Part shown: positions 17,227 through 25,901 of the stretch, piece by piece | How the letters are laid out: every line of letters starts with the position of its first letter | Position numbering within the stretch: the stretch's first letter is position 1 | Source: Flavobacterium degerlachei | GTDB lineage: Bacteria; Bacteroidota; Bacteroidia; Flavobacteriales; Flavobacteriaceae | NCBI RefSeq assembly: GCF_900106645.1 | Contig: NZ_FNMV01000009.1 | Coordinates: forward strand, 124,001 to 188,000 | DNA length: 64,000 bases | Reading direction: 5' to 3' | The notes under the pieces: generated by a model | Seen by the model: only the letters and a program-made list of their open reading frames with translations | What the model was told of the DNA's origin: nothing | Databases searched by the model: none | Made by a program: the position numbers and the translations under genes

Positions 17227-17667
17227 TTATAATCTTGTTTGTGTTACTGTTGATAAATCTGCATTTTTCATTCCTTCATATGCTTTTGTTATTTCATTTG
17301 TCATTAAACTTCTGCATGTTTTTTTATGACCTGGAACAAGTTCATTAATGTTAATTAATGTATCGTACAGATCTCTGTAAGAATTCCAATAGGTTTGATA
17401 AAGAATACTTTTTTCAATAACGTCATGATTCCAAAGTGAAGCAGTTAATGAAAGTGCATTTACTGCACGAACAATATCTGGTGCAATCAAATTATTTTTA
17501 TCAACTTCGCTAATATCTTGCCAAGCCATATGAAGATCAATCACACCTTGTCTTCGAAATATATTTTTATTTGTGTTATTAGCTTGGCCAGATAAATAGA
17601 CCGCGATAAGACTTATAAAAAATGAAAGTCCGGCAAGAATTATAGTAATTATTTCGAATTTTGTCAT
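17227..17667 (-). CDS. Small membrane protein of unknown function
   Basis: A 146-aa protein. The N-terminus has one transmembrane segment (IITIILAGLSFFISLIAVYL, residues 5-24). It is followed by a helical cytosolic domain with DLHMAWQDI and YWNSYRDLYDTLININELVPGH, reminiscent of small DUF4760-like membrane proteins that occur in defence islands. It is coupled to the downstream CxxC protein. An effector-plus-partner arrangement is possible but not proven. Confidence 0.55.
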   Translation of the reverse strand: MTKFEIITIILAGLSFFISLIAVYLSGQANNTNKNIFRRQGVIDLHMAWQDISEVDKNNLIAPDIVRAVNALSLTASLWNHDVIEKSILYQTYWNSYRDLYDTLININELVPGHKKTCRSLMTNEITKAYEGMKNADLSTVTQTRL

Positions 17668-17699
17668 AATATTTTTTCTACTCGAGGTTTTTTATATTG

Positions 17700-17830
17700 C
17701 TCACCATTTGCAGCTACACGATGCACAAGGGTTCGGAATCCGAGTATTTTCGGCTTAACGAAAACATGATGCGAAACGGTAATTCCACTAAATTCTCAAA
17801 TGGCGCAAGACGTGTGTTACCAGCTGTCGA
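17700..17830 (-). repeat. attC-like imperfect palindrome
   Basis: Outer arms CTCACCATTTGCAG and CAAATGGCGCAAG. The centre (17747-17797) is nearly identical to 18447-18494 in the next site, both containing TTCGGCTTAACGAAAAC and GATGCGAAACG. This shows the two sites are recent relatives. Confidence 0.5.
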
Positions 17831-18370
17831 TTATCCCCATATAGCTGGATTTGTTAATATATTTGCTAAAATATTTGAAGCTACATCACTTCCGAAATTT
17901 TTTATTTTGTCAAGAATTTTGACTTTTTTGTTTTGAGAATCTTCAGTACTTTGCATTATTTCATTAACTTCTCTCATTTGAGAAACAGTCAGTTCGTCTT
18001 CAAGAGCAGAAACTAATAGATTAATATTTACAGATTGATTTTGCGTTAAGTTTATATTTATTCCAGAATTATTGTTTTGAGGTTTTTCTCTTTCTCCAAA
18101 AGTTTCTAATTCATTTATGCAAGTTAGCAGAATTTCTTCCCCTTGTTTTTTGCAAGAAGCCATATTGTTCCAAGATGATGAATGATTTCCCATCGATAAT
18201 CCACCACTTTTATAATTTATCTTTTCAATTGCTTTTATTCCTTGAAAATCATTACCAAATATTCTATCTAAAATAAGTATGGAAGAACTTTTCCAAGCGC
18301 TTAAGTCAAAGTCTGATGAAGTAAGTTTTTCAATTTGTTTTTGAATTAAATCAATCTGTTTTTCTATCAT
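17831..18370 (-). CDS. Unknown cassette protein, 179 aa
   Basis: A soluble N-terminal helical region (MIEKQIDLIQKQIEKLTSSD) is followed by a polar linker rich in Asn/Gln (residues of about 110-125) and a C-terminal amphipathic or hydrophobic helix (SDVASNILANILTNPAIWG). That pattern of sensor or oligomer domain, linker and membrane-active tail is seen in some small abortive-infection proteins. No family is recognised. It occupies its own cassette between two attC-like palindromes. Confidence 0.55.
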   Translation of the reverse strand: MIEKQIDLIQKQIEKLTSSDFDLSAWKSSSILILDRIFGNDFQGIKAIEKINYKSGGLSMGNHSSSWNNMASCKKQGEEILLTCINELETFGEREKPQNNNSGININLTQNQSVNINLLVSALEDELTVSQMREVNEIMQSTEDSQNKKVKILDKIKNFGSDVASNILANILTNPAIWG

Positions 18371-18389
18371 TATTTCTCATTTTTTGGTT

Positions 18390-18527
18390 CGATTGATGGT
18401 AACGTTATGCCATTTTGAGATGGCTGGAAATTCGTAACCACTCAATTTTCGGCTTAACGAAAACTTGATGCGAAACGATAATTCCACTAAATTCCAGCTA
18501 GCTCAAAATGGCTGTTGCCAGCAGTTA
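18390..18527 (-). repeat. attC-like imperfect palindrome
   Basis: Arms GTTATGCCATTTTGAGATGG and CTAGCTCAAAATGGCTG pair over about 14 bp, and GGAAATTCGTAACC faces ACTAAATTCCAGC inside. The central segment 18447-18494 is shared with 17747-17797. Confidence 0.55.
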
Positions 18528-20966
18528 TTATTCTTTTAAAAATTCGTATTCGTATATTTTCGGCTTGATTTTGTCGGCTAAAAAGTTCAGTTTATTTCTT
18601 AATTCGCCAATCAATTCCATATATTTTTCATCATCGCTTTTGCTGTTCATTCTGCCTTTGTCGTTTCTGCCTTGAAAATGTTCTCTAATGTCGTATAAAC
18701 TGGCGTTTACGTTTACATTGTGTTGACTGTGATAGTATTTCCACAATTCTCTACCTGCATCAAAAACGTCTTTAGCTTCTTCTGAAAATTCTCTTTTTGT
18801 AGGTTGATTTGTGCTATTTTCAAATAAGTCTGTTTCATTTTCTATTTTGATTTTACAGTTAATAAAATCAGTCATAAAATTGCTCTCAAACCGATTTTGG
18901 GCATTTACTTCTTGTTCCGTAAATGGTATCCAATTGTTTATACTGTCTTTTGATGTTACTTTATTTTGCCCTTCAAATAATGAATAGACTAAACAATCAT
19001 TTTGAAATTCTAAATCAGATGTCCAATTTTCATTTGGATGAAGAAATTGGTCTCTATTGTTCAGCCATAATGGTCTAATAACTTGACGTATTGTTAAGTA
19101 AATTGTCATTATAACTAAATTATTTTTTGTGATAATTGCTGTTTTATGTTGAGCTATATCACTATCAGTTGGTTTTAGAGTAATATATACTCCATTTTGT
19201 TGCTGCATATCAACACCAGGTAAAATCAAATAACCAATAACCGCATTATTTTTATCATAAAACTTACGAAGCCAACTGCTTATAAAATCATTGCGTCCAA
19301 AAGCATAAAAAGATTTTATACCATAAAACTCTCCATATTTGTTAACAATATCTGTTTCAACTTTATTTATTTCTTTTTTATCACTCAAATTCCAAATCAA
19401 AAAACCAATTGGAAATTTACCTTTTACATTGTCAAATGTATTTGACTCACAAATAAATCCCATTTCATATTTCGCTTTATAATATTGCCTGAATTTTAAA
19501 AAATTTTGAGCATTTATGTGTTTTAGAGTGCTAAAAGAAGCCAGTATGCAGTCGGGTATTTCATCGTGGATTCTAAGAAAAAATTGAGCAAAAAGTTCAC
19601 GAGTTGCAGTTCCCACAATTTTATTAAATTTATTATAAATTTTGCTTGTTGTAGCTACGCTAGCTTTGTGATCACCATCGCCTGCAAATGTTGTCCTATT
19701 ACCGTGTTCCGCATATGGCGGATTAATATAAATAATCAGTTTCTTACGTTTTTCTGGGTCGTTGATAATCTCTTGTAGACTTTGTGGAAGTTTCGTAAAA
19801 TCATCATTTAAGAAGTCAAATTGAAAAACGTGGTTGTGCAATAAGTTGGCTCCGTGGACAATACGCTCGTGCATTACGTTAACATCAGACTGGTCCAATG
19901 TGCTTGAGTAAATATTGTATTTGTTAGTCAATCCTGTTAATAGATTTCCAGTACCAGCCGCACAATCCCAAATGTAATAGTCGTCTTGCCAGTTTTCGCC
20001 TAAATAGTCAGTTAAGTATTTTTGTGAAAGTTCAACCCAAATCCGAGGTGTAAAAAATGCTCCTTTACGTTCTCTAATATCTTGCGGTACGAGTAAATCT
20101 TTGCGTTCTATTATATAATCTTGAAACTCTTCTATTGGTGGGCGTTTGTAGAGTTTCCAAAATTGTAAATAAGCGTCTTTATTTCTAATGATTATGGTAG
20201 CATCAAACATTTGCTTGATGTTTTCTTTTGCTATTTTATAGCCTTGATTTTGAAAGACAACAAATAAGCTATCTCTTATGGTTAAATCATCATCAATATT
20301 TTGTGTCCCTTTGTCATCAACAAATATGTCAGCTAGATAAAAATCACTATCAAAAATATTTGCTTTTTTTAAGTCGTCCCAATTAACATCAATGATTGGT
20401 CTTACAATCTCAATCCAACGTAAATAAATTGGAATGAAATTGTTTTTGTCAATTTTGATTTTACTTTTTGTTGTTGCTTTAGCTACATTATTTTTGATGA
20501 AAGTATTAAGTAGCTTTTCGTCTTTTTGATAGTCAAAAACATAAGTTTTCGTCTTTAAGACAGCTTCTATACGCTCTTTGATTAATTTAAACTCTTTTGT
20601 ATCGTGATTACTTGGGGTAACATTCCAATTAAAGTCGTTGAGATAAAAAATATCTTGAATATTTATATAATCAACAAAGGCAATTTTTTTGAAGTCAAAA
20701 GCTCCTAAAAATGCTGGAGGTAAAGTTTTGTCAAAAGTTCTTGCTTTTCCAATAGTAAGAACGAGTTGAACAAACATAGTTGGAATGTCAAAATTTCCAG
20801 TTTTTGCTTCCGCCCACAAAAGTGGTGCTCTTCCAAATAGACTATCCTGTTTTGGAAAAAGGGTAAAATCAATATTACCAAGAATTTCGGTTGTGTCAAA
20901 TTGCTTAAACCAGTCAGCACCAACTTTGTTTTTAAGTTCTTCTTCTCGTATTTTTTTATACTTCAT
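18528..20966 (-). CDS. Type IIG-like restriction-modification enzyme
   Basis: An 812-aa single-chain enzyme. I start it at the ATG at 20966; a TTG lies 24 bp upstream. The N-terminus carries a PD-(D/E)xK nuclease pattern: D33 in NIDF and E53-A-K55 in LLWAEAK. The adenine methyltransferase part follows: FFTP near 304, motif I DCAAGTG at 334-340 and motif IV NPPY at 415-418. The remaining C-terminal 400 residues would hold target recognition. Eco57I-type enzymes have this layout, cutting unmodified DNA without separate subunits. It forms one cassette and needs no partner gene. Confidence 0.8.
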   Translation of the reverse strand: MKYKKIREEELKNKVGADWFKQFDTTEILGNIDFTLFPKQDSLFGRAPLLWAEAKTGNFDIPTMFVQLVLTIGKARTFDKTLPPAFLGAFDFKKIAFVDYINIQDIFYLNDFNWNVTPSNHDTKEFKLIKERIEAVLKTKTYVFDYQKDEKLLNTFIKNNVAKATTKSKIKIDKNNFIPIYLRWIEIVRPIIDVNWDDLKKANIFDSDFYLADIFVDDKGTQNIDDDLTIRDSLFVVFQNQGYKIAKENIKQMFDATIIIRNKDAYLQFWKLYKRPPIEEFQDYIIERKDLLVPQDIRERKGAFFTPRIWVELSQKYLTDYLGENWQDDYYIWDCAAGTGNLLTGLTNKYNIYSSTLDQSDVNVMHERIVHGANLLHNHVFQFDFLNDDFTKLPQSLQEIINDPEKRKKLIIYINPPYAEHGNRTTFAGDGDHKASVATTSKIYNKFNKIVGTATRELFAQFFLRIHDEIPDCILASFSTLKHINAQNFLKFRQYYKAKYEMGFICESNTFDNVKGKFPIGFLIWNLSDKKEINKVETDIVNKYGEFYGIKSFYAFGRNDFISSWLRKFYDKNNAVIGYLILPGVDMQQQNGVYITLKPTDSDIAQHKTAIITKNNLVIMTIYLTIRQVIRPLWLNNRDQFLHPNENWTSDLEFQNDCLVYSLFEGQNKVTSKDSINNWIPFTEQEVNAQNRFESNFMTDFINCKIKIENETDLFENSTNQPTKREFSEEAKDVFDAGRELWKYYHSQHNVNVNASLYDIREHFQGRNDKGRMNSKSDDEKYMELIGELRNKLNFLADKIKPKIYEYEFLKE

Positions 20967-21006
20967 TCTATAATTTTTCTGTTTACACAATGCTCGGTTA
21001 TAATTG

Positions 21007-21143
21007 CTGGCAACGTTATGCCGCTTGGCGAGGTTGCGAACTTCGTAACCGATTATTTTCTGTTAAAGATAAAATTTCTTGCGAAACGTAAACGTGAATT
21101 TACCACAAAATTCGCAATCTTGCCAAACGGTGGTTATAGCCAG
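21007..21143 (-). repeat. attC-like imperfect palindrome
   Basis: CGTTATGCCGCTTGGCGAGG and ATCTTGCCAAACGGTGGTTA form long imperfect arms; TTGCGAACTT faces AAATTCGCAA further in. The loop-proximal part (21070-21134) is shared with the site at 16894-17028. Confidence 0.55.
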
Positions 21144-21146
21144 TTT

Positions 21147-22691
21147 TTATTCTTCCACTTTTTTAAATAAAGCTAAATGATTTAACAACGAGATGTTTTT
21201 TCCAACACCTTTAATTGTTTCAAAAATCTTTATGTCAGTTGGAATTGGTTTAAAAAATTCTACTTTATTATTTTTCAAACTTTTTATTAAAGTTGAATTT
21301 ATTTTTGGTGGATATGTTATTGAAAATAAATTTAGTGATTTTATGAAATAAATTAGCCAAATTAAATCATACTGATTATCATCAATATTTTTTAATTTTT
21401 CATTTAGTAAATTCTCTAACAATGAACTTATTTTAGATATAGTTCTTACTTTAGTTTTATTAGTTTCTATTATTTTTTCAATTATTCCCAATATTTGTGG
21501 GAAAGATTTATTTCTCCTTTCTTTTAGCATTAATAATAGACTAATACTTTTTAGTAAATCTTTGTCTTTAAAGTTAAATTTTAAATCATTATTTTTTAAA
21601 TACAGTTCACTCAAAAACCTATCAACAACTCCAGTTCCGGGAAACTTTTTATCAACTTTTAATGTTCCTCGAAATGAATTCTCAAAAGTTTTATAACTTA
21701 TTTTTTTCTTAAACTTTAACGAGAATGGTTGGTATTCGGCTGTCCATTCTCTGAATAATCCTTCAGGTAATTCATCTATTTGTGATTTGCTTTCATTCAA
21801 TGTTAAGTTGAATAAAGCCATTTGTTTCTGCAAAGTTTTGATAATAAAATTTGCTTCTTGTTTAGATTGGCATAAAAATCTGTAGTCATCTTTAAATCTG
21901 ACAGCCAAATAATCGATTCCTTTTTTGTCAATAGCTTTAGAACATTCAGTATCAACAGTACTTAAGATTATTTCACCAATCAAATCCGATATTGCTGGAC
22001 CAATAGCTATACCATTTGTACAACCATCGTTTGCAGATTGAATTAAGCGGTCAAGCTTAAGTCCAAGAAAGTTTGTATAATCACTTCGATTTCCTTTTTT
22101 ACGAATTATTTCTTTTGTGTGTATTGCCCAAGCAATACTATGAGTATAAATAGAAGGATAAAAGTTTTTAATATCTGTTTTTAGGACATATTTGTAATTG
22201 TAGGCTTCTGTGACTAAATCATTTTCTGCCATTTCCAAAAATTCATAAATCATTCTTCCAGCTCTTAAATCACCAAGAATGCCTTCGGAATTTTTTGTGA
22301 TTGGAATAGGAAAACTATATGAATAAATTTTATTGTTTCTTTGAAATAGAGTTTTGATTATTAAATCCCATTCGTTAATTAAGTACCAAACGATATCGTG
22401 GTAAATTTTAGGTTCGATTATTCCAAATGTTCTGTCAGTAAGTTCAGTTTTAGGAAATGAAACATTCACTAATTCGGACTTTAATGGGTCAAATTTCGGT
22501 TGTACACCAGTTGTATCAACAGTGAAATATGGAACCGCTTTTAAATCAAATTTCTTGACTTTAAAGCTAGGAGGAACAACATATTGTTCTGGATAATATC
22601 CTTCTTCTAAAAGCCATTTACCTATTATATTAGTTGGAACTTTCTTAAGAAGTCTTTTTGTTTCTGATGTATGTTCCTTTGGTAATGACAT
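21147..22691 (-). CDS. Atypical reverse transcriptase, probable defence (DRT/Abi) type
   Basis: A 514-aa reverse-transcriptase-like protein. Motif A is KTDIKNFYPS (Asp173), motif B TNGIAIGPAISDLIGE (about 225-240) and the catalytic motif C FKDDY (Asp268-Asp269), in place of YADD. About 220 helical residues follow (LKERRNKSF onward), as in Unknown-Group/Abi reverse transcriptases of phage defence rather than in group II introns or diversity-generating elements. It has about 500 bp of non-coding sequence upstream, where related systems encode a template RNA. The exact DRT type is uncertain. Confidence 0.8.
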   Translation of the reverse strand: MSLPKEHTSETKRLLKKVPTNIIGKWLLEEGYYPEQYVVPPSFKVKKFDLKAVPYFTVDTTGVQPKFDPLKSELVNVSFPKTELTDRTFGIIEPKIYHDIVWYLINEWDLIIKTLFQRNNKIYSYSFPIPITKNSEGILGDLRAGRMIYEFLEMAENDLVTEAYNYKYVLKTDIKNFYPSIYTHSIAWAIHTKEIIRKKGNRSDYTNFLGLKLDRLIQSANDGCTNGIAIGPAISDLIGEIILSTVDTECSKAIDKKGIDYLAVRFKDDYRFLCQSKQEANFIIKTLQKQMALFNLTLNESKSQIDELPEGLFREWTAEYQPFSLKFKKKISYKTFENSFRGTLKVDKKFPGTGVVDRFLSELYLKNNDLKFNFKDKDLLKSISLLLMLKERRNKSFPQILGIIEKIIETNKTKVRTISKISSLLENLLNEKLKNIDDNQYDLIWLIYFIKSLNLFSITYPPKINSTLIKSLKNNKVEFFKPIPTDIKIFETIKGVGKNISLLNHLALFKKVEE

Positions 22692-23193
22692 ATGTTTTTT
22701 ATCGGATTTTTAAAATTGGCTATAACTTGTATATAACATCAATAAGTAACGCTTTTTTTTAAAGTTTTACCATATCTCAAGATTTTTCTACCTCATTTTA
22801 CTGTATTTGTAAAGCAAGTTTGACTATAGAATTTTCTAAATCTATTTTCGGTTTGATATTACAAGATGTTCGTGATAAATTACTGCTAACTTGTATGTAA
22901 GTCTGACAGTGATCGGACTTTACTTAAAATCAAATATATTGTTTTATTCTTACAAATCATCAAATATCCTTTTTATTAGTTGCAGGCATTAGCAACAAAG
23001 AGTTTTATCAGGAATAATGATAAGATTGTTTTAGAAGCATGATATAAATTGATTCTGGTAAAGAAAGAGACGCTTCCTCGAGTGAAAAAAACGAAACTAA
23101 CAAAATACCAGTGATAGGCTCCGTTTAGCCGGAGTTCGATTGTTTTTCGCTACGCACTTAACGAAGTCTAGCTGTTTTAGAAAGCTATTTTTT
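22692..23193. other. Non-coding region upstream of the reverse transcriptase
   Basis: No gene found in 502 bp. It contains two related direct repeats (ATAACTTGTATATAACA near 22714 and CTAACTTGTATGTAAG near 22890). It also has a hairpin CTCCG/CGGAG at 23119-23134. Candidate contents are the cassette promoter, the array insertion site, or a non-coding RNA for the reverse transcriptase. Confidence 0.4.
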
Positions 23194-23406
23194 TTATGCT
23201 TCAATTTCATAATCAAAGCGTTTAAAAACCTCTGCGACTTCTTTTGGAAAGATGGTCTTTACATTCTGGGCTTCTTTTAACGGAACCGCTCTAAGTTCCA
23301 TAATTACATTAATCACTTCTTTTTTAACGGTTTCACGTCCAAAACCTTGTAATAAATTTTGCAATTCGGCTTTTCTTTTTGGCTGTAGTAGTTTTTTGAT
23401 ACTCAT
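23194..23406 (-). CDS. Small helical protein of unknown function
   Basis: A 70-aa basic protein (MSIKKLLQPKRKAELQNLLQ). It is preceded on the minus strand by a GCCATTAAACCAA copy (23416-23428), so it belongs to the element and not to the cassette block. It lies beside the 10-bp tandem repeats at 23477-23566, which makes a repeat-binding role conceivable. No family is recognised. Confidence 0.55.
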   Translation of the reverse strand: MSIKKLLQPKRKAELQNLLQGFGRETVKKEVINVIMELRAVPLKEAQNVKTIFPKEVAEVFKRFDYEIEA

Positions 23407-23415
23407 AAGAACGTT

Positions 23416-23428
23416 TTGGTTTAATGGC
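23416..23428 (-). promoter_or_regulatory. Leader element on the minus strand
   Basis: GCCATTAAACCAA read on the minus strand lies just upstream of the ATG at 23406. It is the only minus-strand copy I found. Confidence 0.55.
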
Positions 23429-23476
23429 TTTTCAAAAGTAATAAAACATCTCAGTTTTTACAATTGTAAATCTTAC

Positions 23477-23566
23477 AAAATCCAACAGAATCCGACAGAA
23501 TCCAACAAAATGCGACAGAATCCGACAGGAAGCGACAAAATCCAACAGAATCCAACAGAATCCAAA
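23477..23566 (+). repeat. Nine tandem 10-bp repeats (AGAATCCRAC)
   Basis: Nine head-to-tail decamers such as AAAATCCAAC and AGAATCCGAC, one unit per helical turn. They are flanked by TTTACAATTGTAAA (palindrome, 23457-23470) and a second CAATTG at 23575-23580. It is an iteron, partition or operator-like array. It is not a CRISPR array, because there are no spacers. Confidence 0.75.
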
Positions 23567-23728
23567 AAGCAAAACAATTGTCATACTCATCTTTGCTGCT
23601 CTATTTCATACAAAATTGTTTTGGGTTAGTTAAGCAGGGAGGAGTTTGAATGCTGTAGTAAATCAAAAATACGGCAAGCCATAAAAAACACTCCCTGAAA
23701 ACTATCTTCAAACAGACAAAAGAAAAGC
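23567..23728 (+). promoter_or_regulatory. Leader before the transglutaminase-like gene
   Basis: No gene. CAGGGAG (23635-23641) can pair with CTCCCTG (23691-23697) around a long loop. No CACCATTAAACCAA copy and no clear TAnnTTTG box was seen. Confidence 0.3.
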
Positions 23729-25336
23729 ATGAGTACAATTGACACCTTATTATACCGTCCATTAAAATCAGGAACAGCCTTTGAAGGGCTTATTCCTGCT
23801 TATCAAGGAACGGATTTTAAGTTTGATAAGAACTCAGACAACAGTACTACATACGATACACTTCGCTTTATGGAGCAATGGTCTAATAAGTATGCTTCTC
23901 AAATGAAAAGAATAGCACCGCTCTTGAAAGGAAGAAATATTGAAGAAACGGCAAATAACATTTACCAATTTCTATACAATCACTTCCAGTACAAACTAGA
24001 CGGTGAAACGCAAAACCTTTATTCTCCTAGTGCTGCATGGCACTTTAGAAAAACAGGTTTTGACTGTAAGACCTATTCAATTCTAGCCTCAACAATTTTG
24101 CAAAACTTGAACATCACTCACGCTTTTAGAATGGTGCAACAAGCAGGAATAATGCCAGGCGAATGGTCACACGTTTACGTAGTGATCCCAAATGGCAACA
24201 AAAACGCAATAATAGATGCTACAACCCACACCAACAAAGAAGTAAGTTTTACAAAAAAACACGACTACACTATGAAACACAGAGGTCTAGCAAGTCCGTA
24301 TATAAACGGATTAGGGTGCGCCTGCCAAGGCAAACCACTAAATAAAACAGGACTAGGAAGTCCATCGACAATAGCAGCTACCGTTGCCAATTTTCACATG
24401 TTCCTAAATGAAATCGAAAATAAAGGAGTACCAAAAGAGGTAACAAGCCGAATGCTTGATTTAGTTAAATGGAATGTTCAAAATGGTATTGATCCTAACA
24501 TACAGGAAATTGTAGAGAAAGCATATGCTGGAGCAAACAAAGGGCTCGGATATTCTCTTATAGATAATGGAACATCTTTGTTGAACAATGCTTCTATCCA
24601 AGGCGTAAATGTAGGTGGTGTAGTTACTAATGTCGCTAATGGTAATTATGTCGGAGCAGCATTAGACGTTTTAAAAGCAGTATTACCAATAGAAAAAACA
24701 TTTGGAGCCGTTTTCGCAAATAGTTTCGATTTATCATGTTGGGGAGCTTCTTACAGCGAACAAAAAGCGAAGATAGATATAGAAAAAGATATGCCGTTTA
24801 TTATTGAATGGTCAGGTATTTACAAGCAAGCAACCACAGCAAACTTAGATAAATTTCAAATCCTAACAGAAGCTTATTTGCTTGATGCTCAAAACGGTCA
24901 AAGAAGTAAATATGCGAGCTGCACAAGAAAAGGTCATGCTTTAAGAGATAAAGCTATCGTAGAGCTTCGTAAAAACATATACCAAGAATTTACTTCTCAA
25001 GGGTTTAAATTAGTCCCAGCTGGAAAGAAATCAGGAACATTCACAATTAATCAAGGATTGCCTGGATACAGAGTTGGACAATCTTACAGTAGTTGGACCA
25101 ACCCTATGTCTTACGATAGCTTTACCGTTGTGCCACCACAACAACAAGTGGCCGTAACAGTTCCTCAGCAATCAGTTACAACTATTCCCCAGCAAGGGAC
25201 AACAACAGTCTATAATAATCCAGCTGCAGCTGCAAACACAGATAGTACAGCTGGAGTACCTCCTGCTAAAAAGTCCTCGGCAACTATCCCTCTACTTATA
25301 GGAGCGGGAGCATTAGCCCTTAAATTTTTGATCTAA
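23729..25336 (+). CDS. Transglutaminase-like cysteine protein with C-terminal membrane anchor
   Basis: A 535-aa protein. Residues of about 70-170 carry a transglutaminase/protease triad: Cys113 in GFDCKTYS, His148 in EWSHVYVV and Asp163 in AIIDATTH. The middle is long and unrecognised. The tail is Gln/Thr/Pro-rich (about 465-515) and ends in a hydrophobic segment (IPLLIGAGALALKFLI). It heads the plus-strand block of small membrane and beta-rich proteins. A virion protein that crosslinks, processes proteins or opens the cell wall is plausible; the substrate is unknown. Confidence 0.75.
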   Translation: MSTIDTLLYRPLKSGTAFEGLIPAYQGTDFKFDKNSDNSTTYDTLRFMEQWSNKYASQMKRIAPLLKGRNIEETANNIYQFLYNHFQYKLDGETQNLYSPSAAWHFRKTGFDCKTYSILASTILQNLNITHAFRMVQQAGIMPGEWSHVYVVIPNGNKNAIIDATTHTNKEVSFTKKHDYTMKHRGLASPYINGLGCACQGKPLNKTGLGSPSTIAATVANFHMFLNEIENKGVPKEVTSRMLDLVKWNVQNGIDPNIQEIVEKAYAGANKGLGYSLIDNGTSLLNNASIQGVNVGGVVTNVANGNYVGAALDVLKAVLPIEKTFGAVFANSFDLSCWGASYSEQKAKIDIEKDMPFIIEWSGIYKQATTANLDKFQILTEAYLLDAQNGQRSKYASCTRKGHALRDKAIVELRKNIYQEFTSQGFKLVPAGKKSGTFTINQGLPGYRVGQSYSSWTNPMSYDSFTVVPPQQQVAVTVPQQSVTTIPQQGTTTVYNNPAAAANTDSTAGVPPAKKSSATIPLLIGAGALALKFLI

Positions 25337-25360
25337 TAATCAACCATAAAAATGAAAAAC

Positions 25361-25375
25361 CACCATTAAAACCAA
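25361..25375 (+). promoter_or_regulatory. CACCATTAAAACCAA leader element
   Basis: Starts 21 bp before the ATG at 25382, with one extra A compared with the consensus. Confidence 0.65.
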
Positions 25376-25381
25376 ATTAAA

Positions 25382-25840
25382 ATGTTTAAAAAACCAAATT
25401 CAAAAACAGTAACCAATGTAGCCATTCAAGGTGGTTCTATGGTTTTGGGAGCAAAAGTAGGAGACGGTCTAGCTACGTTAGCCCCTGATTCTATGAGTTC
25501 ATACAAGAGAATTATTCTTGGAGTAGTAGGTATCGGACTTGCAGCTTGCATCCCAGCAACATCAACAGCAAACACCATTGCTCAAAGTGCCTCTTTAGGT
25601 ATGGGAGTGAAACAGCTGTATGATGAAATTACAGATACAATTGCAAACGCAGTTCCTGTTAAAGAAGCCGTTGAAGGTGCTTCACTAACAGCTACTGACA
25701 AATTTGTCAATGCTTTAGTAGGACACAAGGAACCAATGTTAGCAAGCCTTAATGGTTCTTGGGGTAACGATCTAATTGACGAATCTATTTGGGATAGACC
25801 TCTACAACAAGCTTTATCGTCAGGATTCACAGGCGTATAA
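25382..25840 (+). CDS. Small hydrophobic protein of the putative virion block
   Basis: A 152-aa glycine/alanine-rich protein. It has hydrophobic stretches at about 14-28 and 41-62 (SYKRIILGVVGIGLAACIP) and a polar C-terminus (NGSWGNDLIDESIWDRPLQQ). It has its own leader motif. A membrane or capsid-vertex protein is possible. No recognised family. Confidence 0.55.
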   Translation: MFKKPNSKTVTNVAIQGGSMVLGAKVGDGLATLAPDSMSSYKRIILGVVGIGLAACIPATSTANTIAQSASLGMGVKQLYDEITDTIANAVPVKEAVEGASLTATDKFVNALVGHKEPMLASLNGSWGNDLIDESIWDRPLQQALSSGFTGV

Positions 25841-25881
25841 TCTAAAAAGCATACAATACAATTTTTTTAAAAACCAATAAT

Positions 25882-25895
25882 CACCATTAAACCAA
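25882..25895 (+). promoter_or_regulatory. CACCATTAAACCAA leader element
   Basis: An exact copy starting 20 bp before the ATG at 25902. Confidence 0.7.
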
Positions 25896-25901
25896 ATTAA
25901 A

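Larger units (their letters stand above)
15797..22740 (-). mobile_element. Integron-like array of minus-strand defence cassettes
   Basis: Five gene units read on the minus strand: reverse transcriptase, restriction-modification enzyme, 179-aa protein, membrane protein plus zinc-ribbon-like partner, and RES protein. At least four of the gaps between or after them hold an imperfect palindrome of about 130 bp. Segments are shared between gaps: 16953-17019 with 21070-21134, and 17747-17797 with 18447-18494. The units lack the element's CACCATTAAACCAA signal, and no integrase of integron type is present. The arrangement matches cassettes with attC-like sites, though the GTTRRRY core is not canonical. 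Confidence 0.55.

Noticed and set aside
20967..20990. TTG start for the restriction-modification enzyme
   Set aside because: The extra 8 residues are not needed, and the ATG at 20966 is in good context next to the attC-like end.
23477..23566. CRISPR array
   Set aside because: Units are only 10 bp and directly tandem, with no spacers and no cas genes nearby.
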